Positions 42,496-52,695 of a stretch of 64,000 nt of DNA are shown here, piece after piece. The stretch's first letter is position 1, and each line of letters opens with the position of its first letter. Under the pieces are notes generated by a model that did not search any database, had not been told where the DNA came from, and saw only the letters and a program-made list of their open reading frames with translations. The stretch lies in the NCBI GenBank assembly GCA_045634365.1, contig JAZRAC010000016.1:85150-149149 (forward strand). Reading direction: 5' to 3'. The DNA comes from HGM04593 sp045634365. GTDB lineage: Bacteria; Bacteroidota; Bacteroidia; Bacteroidales; Bacteroidaceae. The position numbers and the translations under genes were made by a program.

Positions 42496-44310
42496 TTATT
42501 TGAGTGCTTCTGTCAATATTTCTGCTTTTGCACGGCCTATAATGGCAGAAATCTCCTCTTGTGTAGCCTCTTTTATGCGCTTTACACTTTTAAAGTGTTG
42601 TAACAGAAGTTGTTTGCTCTTTGTGCCTATTCCTTTTATGCTGTCGAGTTCCGATGCTGTCTGCCGTTTGCTGCGTTTGCTGCGGTGGAAGGTTATTGCG
42701 AAGCGGTGTACCTCGTCCTGTATCTGCGTCATAAGTCTGAACAGTGCGCTATTCTGTTTAAGGCCTATGGTTGCGTTGCCTATTATCAGTTCCGAGGTTC
42801 GGTGGCGGCCGTCTTTCACAAGGCCGGCTATGGGGATATTAAGCCCTAATTCATCCTCTACCACACTGCGCAGAGCCTCCATCTGTCCTTTTCCTCCATC
42901 GGCAATAATAAGGGTTGGAAGCTCGCCCTCTTCCTCTATTATGCGGCTGTAACGGCGGCGTGCCACTTCGCGCATTGAGGCATAATCGTCGGGGCCTTGC
43001 ACGGTTTTTATATTATATTTCCGATAATCTTTTTTCGATGGCTTTAATTTGCGAAATACCACGCAGGCTGCCACCGCATCGCTTCCTTGAATGTTGGAGT
43101 TGTCGAAACATTCGATGATAAGGGGCAGTTTTTCAATATGCAGTTCTTGCTGGATTTCTTTCAGCAGGCGGGTTGTTTTTTGTTCGGGATTTAGTTTATC
43201 CTCCTGCTTTAAACGGTCGACGCGGTACTGCTTTACATTTAGTTTAGAGAGTGCCAGCAGGCGGGCTTTTTCTCCTTTTTGGGGCAGGGTGGCGGTAACC
43301 CCATTGATTGGAAGCTCGATGGGGAAGGGTAGTATAATCTCTTTGGCTGTGCTGTTGAAGCGTTCACGCATCTCCACAATGCCCATTGTTAATATTTCTT
43401 CGTCGCTTTCATCGAGCCTTTTTTGGTACTCAATGGTGAATGCTTGGTTTATGCAACCGTTGGTTATGTGCAGGAAATTCACAAACGCGCTCTTTTCATC
43501 GCTCTCAATGGAGAATACATCGAGGTTGTTTAGCGATGAGCTTACAACCTCGCTTCTGTTACGGAAATTCTCAATCAGTTGGTAGCGCTCTTTTATTTTT
43601 TGCGCCCCTTCAAAATCCATTTTTTCGGCTTTTGAGCGCATTTCTGTAAGCAGTGTTTCTTGTAATATTTTAATATCTCCTTTTAATATGGAGGATATTT
43701 CGGCTATATATTTCGAGTACTCTTCTTGCGAAATTTTGCCTATGCAGGGTGCGCAGCAGTTGTGTATCTGGTATTCGAGGCAGGCGTTGAATTTGCCGCC
43801 TCTCACTCCCTCGGGTGTTATTTTAAGATTGCAACTGCGCAACGGGTAGAGCCCTTTTATAAGTTCGAGCAGGGCGTGCAGTGCTCCGCTGTTTGTGTAG
43901 GAGCCGAAATATCGGCCGGCGTTTTTCACTATTTTCCGTGTCTTAAAAACTTTTGGAAAATAGTCGTTGCTTATGCACAGAGAGGGGTAGGTTTTGTCGT
44001 CTTTGAGCAATATATTATAGCGAGGCTTGTGCCGCTTTATGAGATTATTCTCCAAAAGCAGAGCATCGGCCTCGCTGTTTACTACAATGTAGCGTATGTC
44101 GGCAATTTTCGAGACAAGCAATTTTGTCTTTAAAGATTGTTGCTCTTTGTTGAAGTACGAGGATACGCGGCGTTTGAGATTTTTTGCCTTGCCCACATAG
44201 ATGATGGTTCCGCTGTCGTTGAGATATTGGTAACAGCCGGGCGAGTCGGGCAGATTGTTTACGATATTCTTTAAATACTGCTCCCGCTTTATCCTTTCCT
44301 CCTTTTTCAT
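42496..44310 (-). CDS. uvrC: UvrABC system protein C
   Basis: UvrC makes both incisions in nucleotide excision repair. From the ATG at 44310 it has 604 residues; a longer frame would overlap apt. The order is a GIY-YIG nuclease domain (GCYQYLNDSGTIIYVGKAKN, residues about 25-45), a UVR domain (KMDFEGAQKIKERY), an RNase H-like endonuclease domain with CFDNSNIQG and IADGGKGQ, and a C-terminal helix-hairpin-helix pair (LDSIKGIGTKSKQLLLQ). It begins 4 bp after apt and is in the same run. Confidence 0.97.
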   Translation of the reverse strand: MKKEERIKREQYLKNIVNNLPDSPGCYQYLNDSGTIIYVGKAKNLKRRVSSYFNKEQQSLKTKLLVSKIADIRYIVVNSEADALLLENNLIKRHKPRYNILLKDDKTYPSLCISNDYFPKVFKTRKIVKNAGRYFGSYTNSGALHALLELIKGLYPLRSCNLKITPEGVRGGKFNACLEYQIHNCCAPCIGKISQEEYSKYIAEISSILKGDIKILQETLLTEMRSKAEKMDFEGAQKIKERYQLIENFRNRSEVVSSSLNNLDVFSIESDEKSAFVNFLHITNGCINQAFTIEYQKRLDESDEEILTMGIVEMRERFNSTAKEIILPFPIELPINGVTATLPQKGEKARLLALSKLNVKQYRVDRLKQEDKLNPEQKTTRLLKEIQQELHIEKLPLIIECFDNSNIQGSDAVAACVVFRKLKPSKKDYRKYNIKTVQGPDDYASMREVARRRYSRIIEEEGELPTLIIADGGKGQMEALRSVVEDELGLNIPIAGLVKDGRHRTSELIIGNATIGLKQNSALFRLMTQIQDEVHRFAITFHRSKRSKRQTASELDSIKGIGTKSKQLLLQHFKSVKRIKEATQEEISAIIGRAKAEILTEALK

Positions 44311-44314
44311 TTTT

Positions 44315-44848
44315 TTATTTACCTTCGAGAATGAGCAGGCTGTCAATCTCGGCCTCGGCGGGGAAGGTGTCGCGTCCTTTAAGCCCTTCGAGCTCTATGA
44401 GGAAATTTATCATCACTCTCTTGGGGTTGAGCTTTTTTACAAGGTTGTATGCAGCGAGCATTGTTCCGCCGGTTGCGAGAAGGTCGTCGTGAATGAGCAC
44501 AATATCATTCTCGTTTATGGCGTCTTTGTGAATTTCGATAGTGTCGCGGCCATACTCCTTGCCGTAGCTCTCGCTGATTGTTTCGGCGGGCAGCTTGCCG
44601 GGTTTGCGTATGGGAACGAAGCCTGCATTCAGTTTCACGGCAAGAGCCGACGCCATTACAAAGCCACGCGACTCAATGCCCACAATTTTAGTAATGCCGG
44701 CATCCTTGTACTTTTCGTAAAGAGCCTTGTCGAGCTCTTGCATACAGGCGGGGTTCTTGAATAGCGATGTTACATCCTTGAACTGTATTCCGGGAATGGG
44801 AAAATCGGGAATGTTTCTCAAATTCGATAGTAATAAATCCTTGTTCAT
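44315..44848 (-). CDS. apt: Adenine phosphoribosyltransferase
   Basis: Apt salvages adenine to AMP using PRPP. The 177 residues match the family. The N-terminal IPDFPIPGIQFKDVTSLF segment, GIESRGFVMASALA, and the PRPP-binding LIHDDLLATGGTMLAA motif are all present. It lies 37 bp after mnmG and 4 bp before uvrC, inside a minus-strand run of six genes that mixes tRNA modification, salvage and repair. Confidence 0.96.
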   Translation of the reverse strand: MNKDLLLSNLRNIPDFPIPGIQFKDVTSLFKNPACMQELDKALYEKYKDAGITKIVGIESRGFVMASALAVKLNAGFVPIRKPGKLPAETISESYGKEYGRDTIEIHKDAINENDIVLIHDDLLATGGTMLAAYNLVKKLNPKRVMINFLIELEGLKGRDTFPAEAEIDSLLILEGK

Positions 44849-44885
44849 ATTTATATATTTTTTGCTATTGTTTCACGTGGAACAT

Positions 44886-46757
44886 TTATCTTCTCACCAG
44901 CACTAACAGCACATTTATATCGCTTGGCGATACTCCGGGGATGCGGCTCGCCTGTGCAAGCGTTTCGGGGTTTATGGCTGTGAGTTTTTGTCGTGCTTCG
45001 GTCGATAGAGAGTCGATGCTGTTGTAGTCGAACCTCCCGCGTATGCGTATATTTTCGAGGCGCAACATACGCTCGGCCTCTTCGCGCTCGCGCTCAATGT
45101 AGCCTCGGTATTTTATCTCAATCTCCACAGCTTCGGTCACCTCTTCGCGCTTGTCGCCGAGCTTTTCAAGCTCTTTGCTCAATGCGTTTATGTAGGGGGC
45201 TATGGTGTTTATTGTTATTTGCGGTCGCTCGATTATCGACGATAGTTTGCATCCGCGGGTGAGTGGGGTGGTGCCCAGCTCTTCGAGCCCTTTGTTTATG
45301 AGGTCGGCCTTCACCGAGAAATTTTCAATAAAATCGGTCAGTTGTTGCATTAGTCTCTGTTTCTCGCACAGGCGACTGTGTCGCTCCTCTGTTGCAAGGC
45401 CAATTTCGTGGGCTCGGGGGGTGAGGCGAACATCGGCATTGTCGGAGCGGAGCAGTATGCGATACTCGGCACGCGAGGTGAACATTCGGTAGGGCTCGTC
45501 CACCCCTTTTGTTACAAGGTCGTCGATGAGCACGCCAATATAGGCCTCGTTGCGGCGGAGGATGAAACTATCCTTCCCGTCGATTTTAAGGGCGGCGTTT
45601 ATGCCTGCGATAATGCCCTGTCCGGCAGCCTCTTCGTATCCGGTGGTGCCGTTCACCTGCCCAGCAAAATAGAGCCCTTCGATTATTTTCGATTCGAGTG
45701 TGTGGTTCAGCTGTGTGGGGTCGAAATAGTCATACTCAATTGCGTATCCGGGGCGGTAGGCTACTGCATCTTTCAGCGCCGGAATTTTGCGTAGTGCGTT
45801 CAATTGAATATCCATCGGGAGCGACGAAGAGAATCCGTTTACATAAATCTCCTGCGTAGTCTCGCCCTCCGGTTCAAGGAAGAGCAGGTGACGCTCGCGC
45901 TCGGCAAAGGTCACAATCTTTGTTTCTATGCTTGGGCAGTAGCGTGGTCCTATGCTCTGTATCTGTCCATTGTAGAGTGGCGAGAATTCGAGCCCGTCGC
46001 GCAGTGTTTGGTGAACTTCGGGGTTGGTGTAACAGGCCCAGCAGGGAAGTTGTGTTAATTTTCTCTCGTTGCTCAGATATGAGAAACAATGAAAATCGCT
46101 GTCACCTTGTTGAATATCAACTAATTGTATATTTATACTACGCTTGTCGAGCCTCACAGGAGTGCCGGTTTTCATCCTTCCCACGGTTACGCCGTGTTTT
46201 TTTATACTCTCCGTGAGTCCCTTTGCGGCAGGCTCGGCTATGCGGCCACCCTCGAACTGCACTTTGCCAATGTGCATCACTCCGTTGAGGAATGTGCCCG
46301 CGGTGATGATGATTGCCTTTGCGCGAAACTCCGCACCCAATTGAGTTTTTACACCCACGGCCTTGCCCTCTTCCACAATAAGTTCGTTCACACTATCCTG
46401 CCACATATTGAGGCCGGGGATATTTTCGAGTGTCTCTCTCCAATATTGGCTGAACTTCATTCGGTCGCATTGTGCGCGAGGGCTCCACATTGCAGGGCCT
46501 TTCGAGCGGTTGAGCATACGGAACTGAATGGACGCGCGATCGGTAATCTGTCCCATATAACCACCGAGCGCGTCAATCTCGCGCACAATCTGTCCTTTTG
46601 CAATGCCGCCGATGGCCGGGTTACAGCTCATCTGCGCAATTTTGTTCATATCTATGGTGATGAGGCAAGTCTTCTTCCCAAGATTCGCCGCAGCGGCCGC
46701 AGCCTCGCATCCTGCGTGGCCGGCACCGATAACCAATATGTCATATTCGAATATCAC
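44886..46757 (-). CDS. mnmG: tRNA uridine 5-carboxymethylaminomethyl modification enzyme MnmG
   Basis: MnmG, with MnmE, modifies uridine 34 of several tRNAs using FAD and methylene-tetrahydrofolate. The 623 residues are the usual long form. The N-terminal FAD motif is VIGAGHAGCEAAAAAA, followed by the family-specific SCNPAIGGIAKGQIVREIDALGG region, in which the conserved Cys is retained; the C-terminal helical MnmE-binding domain is complete (ending VSPSDINVLLVLVRR). A -7 box TATCTTTG (minus) is at 46786-46793. It heads the mnmG-apt-uvrC-dtd-mazG-deoC run. Confidence 0.97.
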   Translation of the reverse strand: MIFEYDILVIGAGHAGCEAAAAAANLGKKTCLITIDMNKIAQMSCNPAIGGIAKGQIVREIDALGGYMGQITDRASIQFRMLNRSKGPAMWSPRAQCDRMKFSQYWRETLENIPGLNMWQDSVNELIVEEGKAVGVKTQLGAEFRAKAIIITAGTFLNGVMHIGKVQFEGGRIAEPAAKGLTESIKKHGVTVGRMKTGTPVRLDKRSINIQLVDIQQGDSDFHCFSYLSNERKLTQLPCWACYTNPEVHQTLRDGLEFSPLYNGQIQSIGPRYCPSIETKIVTFAERERHLLFLEPEGETTQEIYVNGFSSSLPMDIQLNALRKIPALKDAVAYRPGYAIEYDYFDPTQLNHTLESKIIEGLYFAGQVNGTTGYEEAAGQGIIAGINAALKIDGKDSFILRRNEAYIGVLIDDLVTKGVDEPYRMFTSRAEYRILLRSDNADVRLTPRAHEIGLATEERHSRLCEKQRLMQQLTDFIENFSVKADLINKGLEELGTTPLTRGCKLSSIIERPQITINTIAPYINALSKELEKLGDKREEVTEAVEIEIKYRGYIEREREEAERMLRLENIRIRGRFDYNSIDSLSTEARQKLTAINPETLAQASRIPGVSPSDINVLLVLVRR

Positions 46758-46785
46758 TCTTCTGTTTAGCTTTTATTACTATCTG

Positions 46786-46793
46786 CAAAGATA
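46786..46793 (-). promoter_or_regulatory. -7 box of mnmG
   Basis: Minus strand TATCTTTG, an exact consensus match, 28 bp upstream of the mnmG start. Confidence 0.5.
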
Positions 46794-46906
46794 AGAACAA
46801 ACGAGCGAGAAATATCAAGTTTACTTGATTATTTTCGTACGCAATGGGTGAAAGTAGGCTCGGTGGAACGAATCAACTGCTTATATTTTCATTCTATTGT
46901 TCTTCT

Positions 46907-47460
46907 GTCTTTTTTTGGGGACAGACACATCGGTCTGCCCCTACGTTGCGGTTGCCTGTTTGTTGTAGGTGTGCACCGGCGTGTGCGCCCTTTTTTTGTT
47001 TGTGGTTGTTTTTTCTTAAACTCCTCTTCTTTTTAAAGAGTCCCTCCCGGCTATCGCCGCACTCCTCCTCCGTTAGAGGAGGGGGACCGCTTGCGGTGGA
47101 GGAGTTGCGCTTCTTGTTGCGTGTATCTTTTAAACTCCCTCCGAAATTTACAGGTAAATTTCTCGTCCCTCTACGAGAGGGACAGTTGTTTTTTTTGTCT
47201 TTCTTTTTTTGGGGACAGACACATCGGTCTGCCCCTACGTTGCGGTTGCCTGTTTGTTGTAGGTGTGCACCGGCGTGTGCGCCCTTTTTTTTGTTTTTGG
47301 TTGTTTTTTCTTAAACTCCTCCTCTTTTTAAAGAGTCTCTCCCGGCTATCGCCGTACTCCTCCTCCGTTAGAGGAGGGGGACCGCTTGCGGTGGAGGAGT
47401 TGCGCTTCTTGTTGCGTGTATCTTTTAAACTCCCTCCGAAATTTACTTGCAGAGGGAGGG
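46907..47460. repeat. Tandem hairpin-rich repeat, locus 2
   Basis: Two tandem units with a period of 294 bp (starting at 46917 and 47211) carry the same modules as at 141-404: GGGGACAGAC/GTCTGCCCC, a GTGCACCGGCGTGTGCGCCC block, ACTCCTCC/GGAGGAGT, AAATTTAC/GTAAATTT and GTCCCTCT/AGAGGGAC. The second unit stops inside the AAATTTAC module. The two units are almost identical over their shared length, pointing to recent tandem duplication. Open frames here are not genes. Confidence 0.88.
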
Positions 47461-47759
<299 letters not shown>

Positions 47760-47883
47760 TCTTGCTCTAAAAAATCCCATTTAAATTCAACCGATTACCC
47801 CGTGCGACCACCCCTTGTGCCGTCGCTCGGTAGTTTGTTGTGTGCATCTATGGCAAAATATTAACCAATAAAATAAATACATT

Positions 47884-48648
47884 ATGAAAAAGATTTACTT
47901 GTTTCTCATTGCCCTGCTGTTCACCGTTGCAGCCGGCGCACAAACAACCATTAAAGGCGATGTTAACGGTGACGGCACTGTTGATATAGCCGACGTTACC
48001 GAGGTTGTGAATATAATACTGAACCCCGACAACGACGATGACACCCCCACAGTCCCCGACACCCCCACAATAACCACTGGCGAAGCCATCGACCTGGGCC
48101 TCTCGGTTAAATGGGCAAGCTACAATGTGGGCGCAACAAAACCCGAAGAGTACGGCGGCTACTATGCTTGGGGCGAAACAGAAGAGAAGAGCGACTATGA
48201 ATGGTATACCTATAAATATTGCAATGACACTCATTACTCAATGACCAAATACTGCACAAGTAGCAGTTATGGCACCGTCGATAACAAAACCACCCTTGAA
48301 CCGGAAGACGATGTAGCCACCGTTAAATGGGGTGGCACTTGGCGAATGCCCACAAGAGCCGAGCTAGACGAACTACTCAACAACTGCACTTGGACTTGTA
48401 CCACCCTTAACGGCGTAAACGGTCACCGCGTAACCGGTCCCAACGGCAACAGCATATTCCTGCCCTTTACGGGCTACCGCAATGGGCAGGAAGTCCGCGG
48501 CCGGGGCTCCTACGGCGACTATTGGTCGAGTTCGTTGGGTAGCAGTTACTGCGACGAGGCTTACGACTTGGCCTTCGACAGCGGCGTCTTCGGCTTGGAC
48601 AGCTACGACCGCACATGCGGCCGCTCGGTGCGCCCCGTGTGCCCATAA
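47884..48648 (+). CDS. Exported dockerin-like / FISUMP-type protein
   Basis: This is a 254-residue secreted protein with a signal peptide (MKKIYLFLIALLFTVAAGAQ). Residues 25-48 contain one dockerin-type calcium loop and helix (GDVNGDGTVDIADVTEVV). A Pro/Thr/Asp-rich linker follows (residues 53-72). The rest is a domain beginning DLGLSVKWASYNVGA and GGYYAWGETEEKSDYEW, with the late WRMPTRAELDELL and YWSSSLGSSY motifs; this matches the Fibrobacter major paralogous (FISUMP)/DUF1566-like domains common in gut Bacteroidales. The role is unknown; surface display or glycan binding is plausible. An AC microsatellite lies in its upstream region. Confidence 0.82.
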   Translation: MKKIYLFLIALLFTVAAGAQTTIKGDVNGDGTVDIADVTEVVNIILNPDNDDDTPTVPDTPTITTGEAIDLGLSVKWASYNVGATKPEEYGGYYAWGETEEKSDYEWYTYKYCNDTHYSMTKYCTSSSYGTVDNKTTLEPEDDVATVKWGGTWRMPTRAELDELLNNCTWTCTTLNGVNGHRVTGPNGNSIFLPFTGYRNGQEVRGRGSYGDYWSSSLGSSYCDEAYDLAFDSGVFGLDSYDRTCGRSVRPVCP

Positions 48649-48657
48649 ATAACCAAT

Positions 48658-48688
48658 AAATCCCGGTTTTGCCGGGATTTATTGTTAT
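48658..48688 (+). terminator. Terminator of the dockerin-like gene
   Basis: AAATCCCGG at 48658-48666 pairs with CCGGGATTT at 48672-48680, followed by ATTGTTAT. Confidence 0.75.
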
Positions 48689-48699
48689 AGTGCCCTTAA

Positions 48700-49005
48700 T
48701 AGGGATTGCCGTAGGGGCGCACCGGTGTGCGCCCTTTTGCTTGCGTTTTGCTTTTTGGGCAGACACATCGGTCTGCCCCTACATTGCGCGTTTGTTTTTG
48801 TCGGTGGAAGAGTATTAAAAAGCGATTGAATGCAACAGAACAATTGGTTTTATCGCCTACCCCCTGCGGGTACTCCCTCTAAAATAGGGAGAGTTTTATT
48901 ACTCCTCCTCCGTGAGAGGAGGGGGACCGCTTGCGGTGGAGGAGTCTTTAATTACTTTTGTTTGCGTTCTTCTTTCGGTCAGACACGCCGGTCTGCCCCT
49001 ACGGT
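48700..49005. repeat. Partial hairpin-rich repeats, locus 3
   Basis: Two partial sets of the same modules as loci 1 and 2. At 48711-48785 are GGGGCGCACCGGTGTGCGCCC and GGGCAGACACATCGGTCTGCCCC; at 48870-49002 are a CTCCCTCT/AGGGAG pair, ACTCCTCC/GGAGGAGT and a diverged GTCAGACACGCCGGTCTGCCCC. More diverged than loci 1 and 2. No gene is present. Confidence 0.8.
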
Positions 49006-49104
49006 GCATCTTTTTTATTCCCTCGGTCGCAATGAACAAATAGCGGTTGGGCAATTTATAAATTATTATAATAATAAAAGAGGTAATTATTTTGCCAAAT
49101 AATG

Positions 49105-49133
49105 TTGTTTTTAATAAAAAAACTTTATTTTTG
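49105..49133 (+). promoter_or_regulatory. Promoter of the succinate dehydrogenase/fumarate reductase operon
   Basis: TTG at 49105-49107 and TATTTTTG at 49126-49133 are 18 bp apart, close to Bacteroides -33/-7 spacing. The leader is about 80 nt. Confidence 0.5.
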
Positions 49134-49215
49134 TCTTTATTATTGGTATTATCCATAATAAGCTTGTTACGGAATTAAACAATTTATTTATTATATAATT
49201 TAATATCAATTTATT

Positions 49216-49902
49216 ATGTGGTTATTTAATTCTTCTGTGGGAAAAAAGGTAATTATGAGTGTTTCGGGTATTGCCCTTGTACTCTTCCTTCTTTTCCATA
49301 TGTCAATGAACTTGGTTGCTATTTTCAGCGCCGAGGGGTACAACATGATTTGTGAGTTTCTGGGAGCCAATTGGTACGCGCTCATCGCAACAGCCGGCCT
49401 TGCTGCTCTCGTGGTAGTGCACTTTGTCTACGCTATCATCCTCACCTTGCAGAATAAGAAGGCTCGCGGTGGTCAGGGTTATGCCTACACTGTTAAGCCA
49501 AAAACTGTTGAGTGGGCTTCGCAGAATATGTTTGTACTTGGTGTTATTGTTATCTTGGGTATGGCGTTGCACTTGTTCAACTTCTGGGCCAATATGCAGT
49601 TGGTTGAGGTGTTGCATATGCTTGGTGCCAATGTCGATGCTTCACTTGCAGCCGACGGTGTACACTACATCAAGGAGACATTCGCTTGCCCTGTTTACGT
49701 AGCTCTCTATGTTGTGTGGTTGGTTGCTTTGTGGTTCCACCTTACACACGGTTTTTGGAGCGCAATGCAGACTCTTGGCTGGGCCAACCAAATTTGGTTC
49801 AACCGCTGGAAAGTTATCGGTAATGTAATCGTAACTTTGATTATTCTCGGTTTCTTGGCTGTTGTTGCAATTTATGCAGCGTGCCCTTGCGCCGGTTGCT
49901 AA
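49216..49902 (+). CDS. frdC: Succinate dehydrogenase/fumarate reductase cytochrome b subunit
   Basis: This is a 228-residue membrane anchor with five hydrophobic segments, the dihaem cytochrome b type known from Bacteroidetes and Wolinella. Histidines suited to haem ligation occur in FLLFHMSMNL, VVVHFVYAI, MALHLFNFW, and WFHLTHGFW. It passes electrons between menaquinone and the FrdAB catalytic pair. It is the first gene of the operon, 37 bp before frdA, with a promoter at 49105-49133. In anaerobic gut Bacteroidales the complex mainly reduces fumarate to succinate. Confidence 0.93.
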   Translation: MWLFNSSVGKKVIMSVSGIALVLFLLFHMSMNLVAIFSAEGYNMICEFLGANWYALIATAGLAALVVVHFVYAIILTLQNKKARGGQGYAYTVKPKTVEWASQNMFVLGVIVILGMALHLFNFWANMQLVEVLHMLGANVDASLAADGVHYIKETFACPVYVALYVVWLVALWFHLTHGFWSAMQTLGWANQIWFNRWKVIGNVIVTLIILGFLAVVAIYAACPCAGC

Positions 49903-49939
49903 TAACCTTTTTCGTTTAAAATCATAAAAATTAAATATT

Positions 49940-51898
49940 ATGGCTAAAATAAGTTCAGTGAAAGTGGATTCCAAAATTCCCGAAGGCCCCTTGGCCGAAA
50001 AATGGACTAACTATAAGGCGCATCAGAAATTGGTGAACCCTGCCAACAAGCGCAAGTTGGATATTATTGTTGTTGGTACCGGTCTTGCAGGTGCGTCGGC
50101 AGCTGCGTCGCTTGGTGCAATGGGCTTCAACGTGCTTAACTTCTGTATTCAGGATTCTCCCCGTCGTGCTCACTCAATTGCGGCACAGGGAGGTATCAAC
50201 GCCGCAAAGAACTATCAGAATGACGGTGACTCTGTTTATCGTCTTTTCTACGATACAATCAAGGGTGGTGACTACCGTGCACGCGAGGCTAATGTTTATC
50301 GTTTGGCCGAGGTATCGGGTGCCATCATCGACCAGTGTGTTGCACAGTGTGTTCCCTTTGCTCGCGAATATGGCGGCTTGCTTGCCAACCGTTCATTCGG
50401 TGGTGCACAGGTATCGCGTACATTCTATGCTCGCGGTCAGACAGGTCAGCAGCTTCTTTTGGGTGCTTACTCGGCTCTTAACTATCAGGTGAGCCAAGGT
50501 ACCGTTAAGGTGTTCACACGCTACGAAATGCTCGACCTCGTTGTAATCGACGGCCGTGCACGCGGTATTATTGCCCGCAACCTTGTAACAGGTAAAGTGG
50601 AGCGTTTCGCTGCTCACGCTGTGGTTATAGGTACCGGTGGTTACGGTAACACCTACTTCCTCTCTACAAATGCTATGGGCAGCAACGGTTCGGCTGCATT
50701 GCAGTGCTACCGTAAGGGTGCTTGGTTCGCCAACCCCTGTTACGCACAGATTCACCCCACCTGTATCCCCGTTCACGGCGATAAGCAGTCGAAGCTCACT
50801 CTTATGTCTGAGTCGTTGCGTAACGACGGCCGTATCTGGGTTCCCAAGAAATTGGAGGATGCAAAGGCTTTGCAGGCAGGTACAAAGCACCCCAACGATA
50901 TTCCCGACGAGGACCGCGACTTCTATTTGGAGCGTCGTTACCCCGCATTCGGTAACCTCGTACCCCGCGACGTGGCGTCACGCGCAGCAAAAGAGCGTTG
51001 CGATGCAGGCTTCGGCGTGAACAACACCGGCCTTGCCGTGTTCCTCGACTTTAAATATGCTATCCAGCGTTTGGGCGAGGATGTAGTGCGTCAGCGTTAC
51101 GGTAACCTCTTTGATATGTATGAGGAGATTGCCGACACTAACCCCTACAAGGAGCCTATGATGATATTCCCCGCTATCCACTATACAATGGGTGGTATCT
51201 GGGTTGACTACGAATTGCAGACATCTGTTCCCGGATTGTTCGCAATTGGTGAGGCTAACTTCTCGGATCACGGTGCCAACCGCCTTGGTGCTTCGGCTCT
51301 TATGCAGGGCTTGGCCGATGGTTACTTTGTGCTCCCCTACACTATTCAGAACTACCTCTCCGACCAGATTCAGGTTCCCCGTTGCAGCATCGACGCTCCC
51401 GAGTTTGTGGCTGCCGAGAAGGCTGTTAACGACAAGATTGCCAAGCTGATGGCTATCAAGGGCAAGCGCAGTGTAGATTCTATCCACAAGGAGCTTGGCC
51501 ACGTTATGTGGGATTATGTAGGAATGGCTCGTACCAAGGAGTCTTTGGAGGCTGCCTTGAAGAAACTCGACGAGGTTGAAAAACTCTTCTGGAGCGAATT
51601 GTTCATCCCCGGTGCAGCCGATACTCTTAACGTAGAGCTCGAAAAGGCACTCCGCTTGCTCGACTTTATCGAGATTGGCAAGCTTATGGCTCGCGACGCT
51701 CTCAACCGTGAAGAGTCTTGCGGTGGACACTTCCGCGAGGAGCATCAGACCGAGGAGGGCGAGGCTAAACGCGACGACGAGAACTTCTCTTACGTTGCTT
51801 GCTGGAAATACACCGGCGAGGGACAAGAGCCCGAGCTCATTAAAGAGGACCTTAACTATCAGTACATCAAGGTACAACAGCGTAACTACAAAAACTAA
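49940..51898 (+). CDS. frdA: Fumarate reductase/succinate dehydrogenase flavoprotein subunit
   Basis: This is the catalytic subunit, 652 residues. The FAD-binding motif is VVGTGLAGASAAASLGAMG, and the histidine that binds FAD covalently is in RRAHSIAAQGGINAAK. The substrate domain has IHPTCIPVHG, and the second FAD segment reads GANRLGASALMQGLADGYF. The C-terminal helical domain is complete. Codon use is markedly richer in G and C than in the accessory genes, as expected for a highly expressed gene. It sits between frdC and frdB (37 and 20 bp gaps). Confidence 0.97.
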   Translation: MAKISSVKVDSKIPEGPLAEKWTNYKAHQKLVNPANKRKLDIIVVGTGLAGASAAASLGAMGFNVLNFCIQDSPRRAHSIAAQGGINAAKNYQNDGDSVYRLFYDTIKGGDYRAREANVYRLAEVSGAIIDQCVAQCVPFAREYGGLLANRSFGGAQVSRTFYARGQTGQQLLLGAYSALNYQVSQGTVKVFTRYEMLDLVVIDGRARGIIARNLVTGKVERFAAHAVVIGTGGYGNTYFLSTNAMGSNGSAALQCYRKGAWFANPCYAQIHPTCIPVHGDKQSKLTLMSESLRNDGRIWVPKKLEDAKALQAGTKHPNDIPDEDRDFYLERRYPAFGNLVPRDVASRAAKERCDAGFGVNNTGLAVFLDFKYAIQRLGEDVVRQRYGNLFDMYEEIADTNPYKEPMMIFPAIHYTMGGIWVDYELQTSVPGLFAIGEANFSDHGANRLGASALMQGLADGYFVLPYTIQNYLSDQIQVPRCSIDAPEFVAAEKAVNDKIAKLMAIKGKRSVDSIHKELGHVMWDYVGMARTKESLEAALKKLDEVEKLFWSELFIPGAADTLNVELEKALRLLDFIEIGKLMARDALNREESCGGHFREEHQTEEGEAKRDDENFSYVACWKYTGEGQEPELIKEDLNYQYIKVQQRNYKN

Positions 51899-51918
51899 CC
51901 CCGAAAAATTCAATAACA

Positions 51919-52674
51919 ATGGATAAAAATATAAGTTTTACATTGAAAGTATGGCGTCAGAGAGGTCCCAAAGAGAAGGGTGCTTTTGCAACATATCAGA
52001 TGCAGGATATTCCCGGTGATACCTCATTCTTGGAGATGCTCGACATACTTAACGAGACATTGGTAAATAAAGGCGAGGAGCCCATTGTATTCGACCACGA
52101 CTGCCGCGAAGGTATCTGCGGAATGTGCTCGCTCTATGTGAATGGTCACCCTCACGGCCCCGCAACAGGCGCAACAACCTGTCAGCTCTATATGCGTCGT
52201 TTCAAAGATGGCGACACAATCACCGTGGAGCCTTGGCGCTCGGCAGCCTTCCCTGTGATACGCGACCTTATGGTCGACCGTACAGCCTTCGATAAAATTC
52301 AGCAGGCAGGCGGTTACGTGTCAATCAACACCGGCGGAATGCCCGATGCCAACGCAATTCCCATCGGCAAGGATGTTGCCGAGGAGGCTATGGACGCAGC
52401 AGCCTGCATTGGTTGCGGTGCTTGCGTGGCAGCTTGTAAGAATGGTTCGGCAATGCTCTTTGTATCGGCCAAGGTGAGCCAGTTTGCACTGCTTCCCCAA
52501 GGCAAGGCCGAGGCAGCAAAGCGTGCAAAATCTATGATTGCAAAGATGGACGAGCTTGGCTTTGGTAACTGTACCAACACCCGCGCTTGCGAGGCTGAGT
52601 GCCCCAAATGTATCTCCATCAGCAACATTGCCCGTTTGAACCGTGAGTTCATTAAAGCGAAACTGAAAGACTGA
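51919..52674 (+). CDS. frdB: Fumarate reductase/succinate dehydrogenase iron-sulfur subunit
   Basis: This subunit carries electrons between FAD and haem through three clusters. At 251 residues it has the plant-type ferredoxin cysteines in DCREGICGMCSLYVNG plus CQLY (2Fe-2S), and the cysteines CIGCGACVAACKNG and CTNTRACEAECPKCI for the 4Fe-4S and 3Fe-4S clusters. The last 270 bp, from the first 4Fe-4S motif to just past the stop, are repeated at 54323-54599 with about seven changes, most silent. A terminator follows at 52696-52721. Confidence 0.97.
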   Translation: MDKNISFTLKVWRQRGPKEKGAFATYQMQDIPGDTSFLEMLDILNETLVNKGEEPIVFDHDCREGICGMCSLYVNGHPHGPATGATTCQLYMRRFKDGDTITVEPWRSAAFPVIRDLMVDRTAFDKIQQAGGYVSINTGGMPDANAIPIGKDVAEEAMDAAACIGCGACVAACKNGSAMLFVSAKVSQFALLPQGKAEAAKRAKSMIAKMDELGFGNCTNTRACEAECPKCISISNIARLNREFIKAKLKD

Positions 52675-52695
52675 TACTCTTTCAAAATACAGAAT

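Noticed and set aside
50978..51919. Long antisense frame (313 residues) on the minus strand of frdA
   Set aside because: It is a shadow of a GC-rich, highly biased gene. frdA on the plus strand is beyond doubt.
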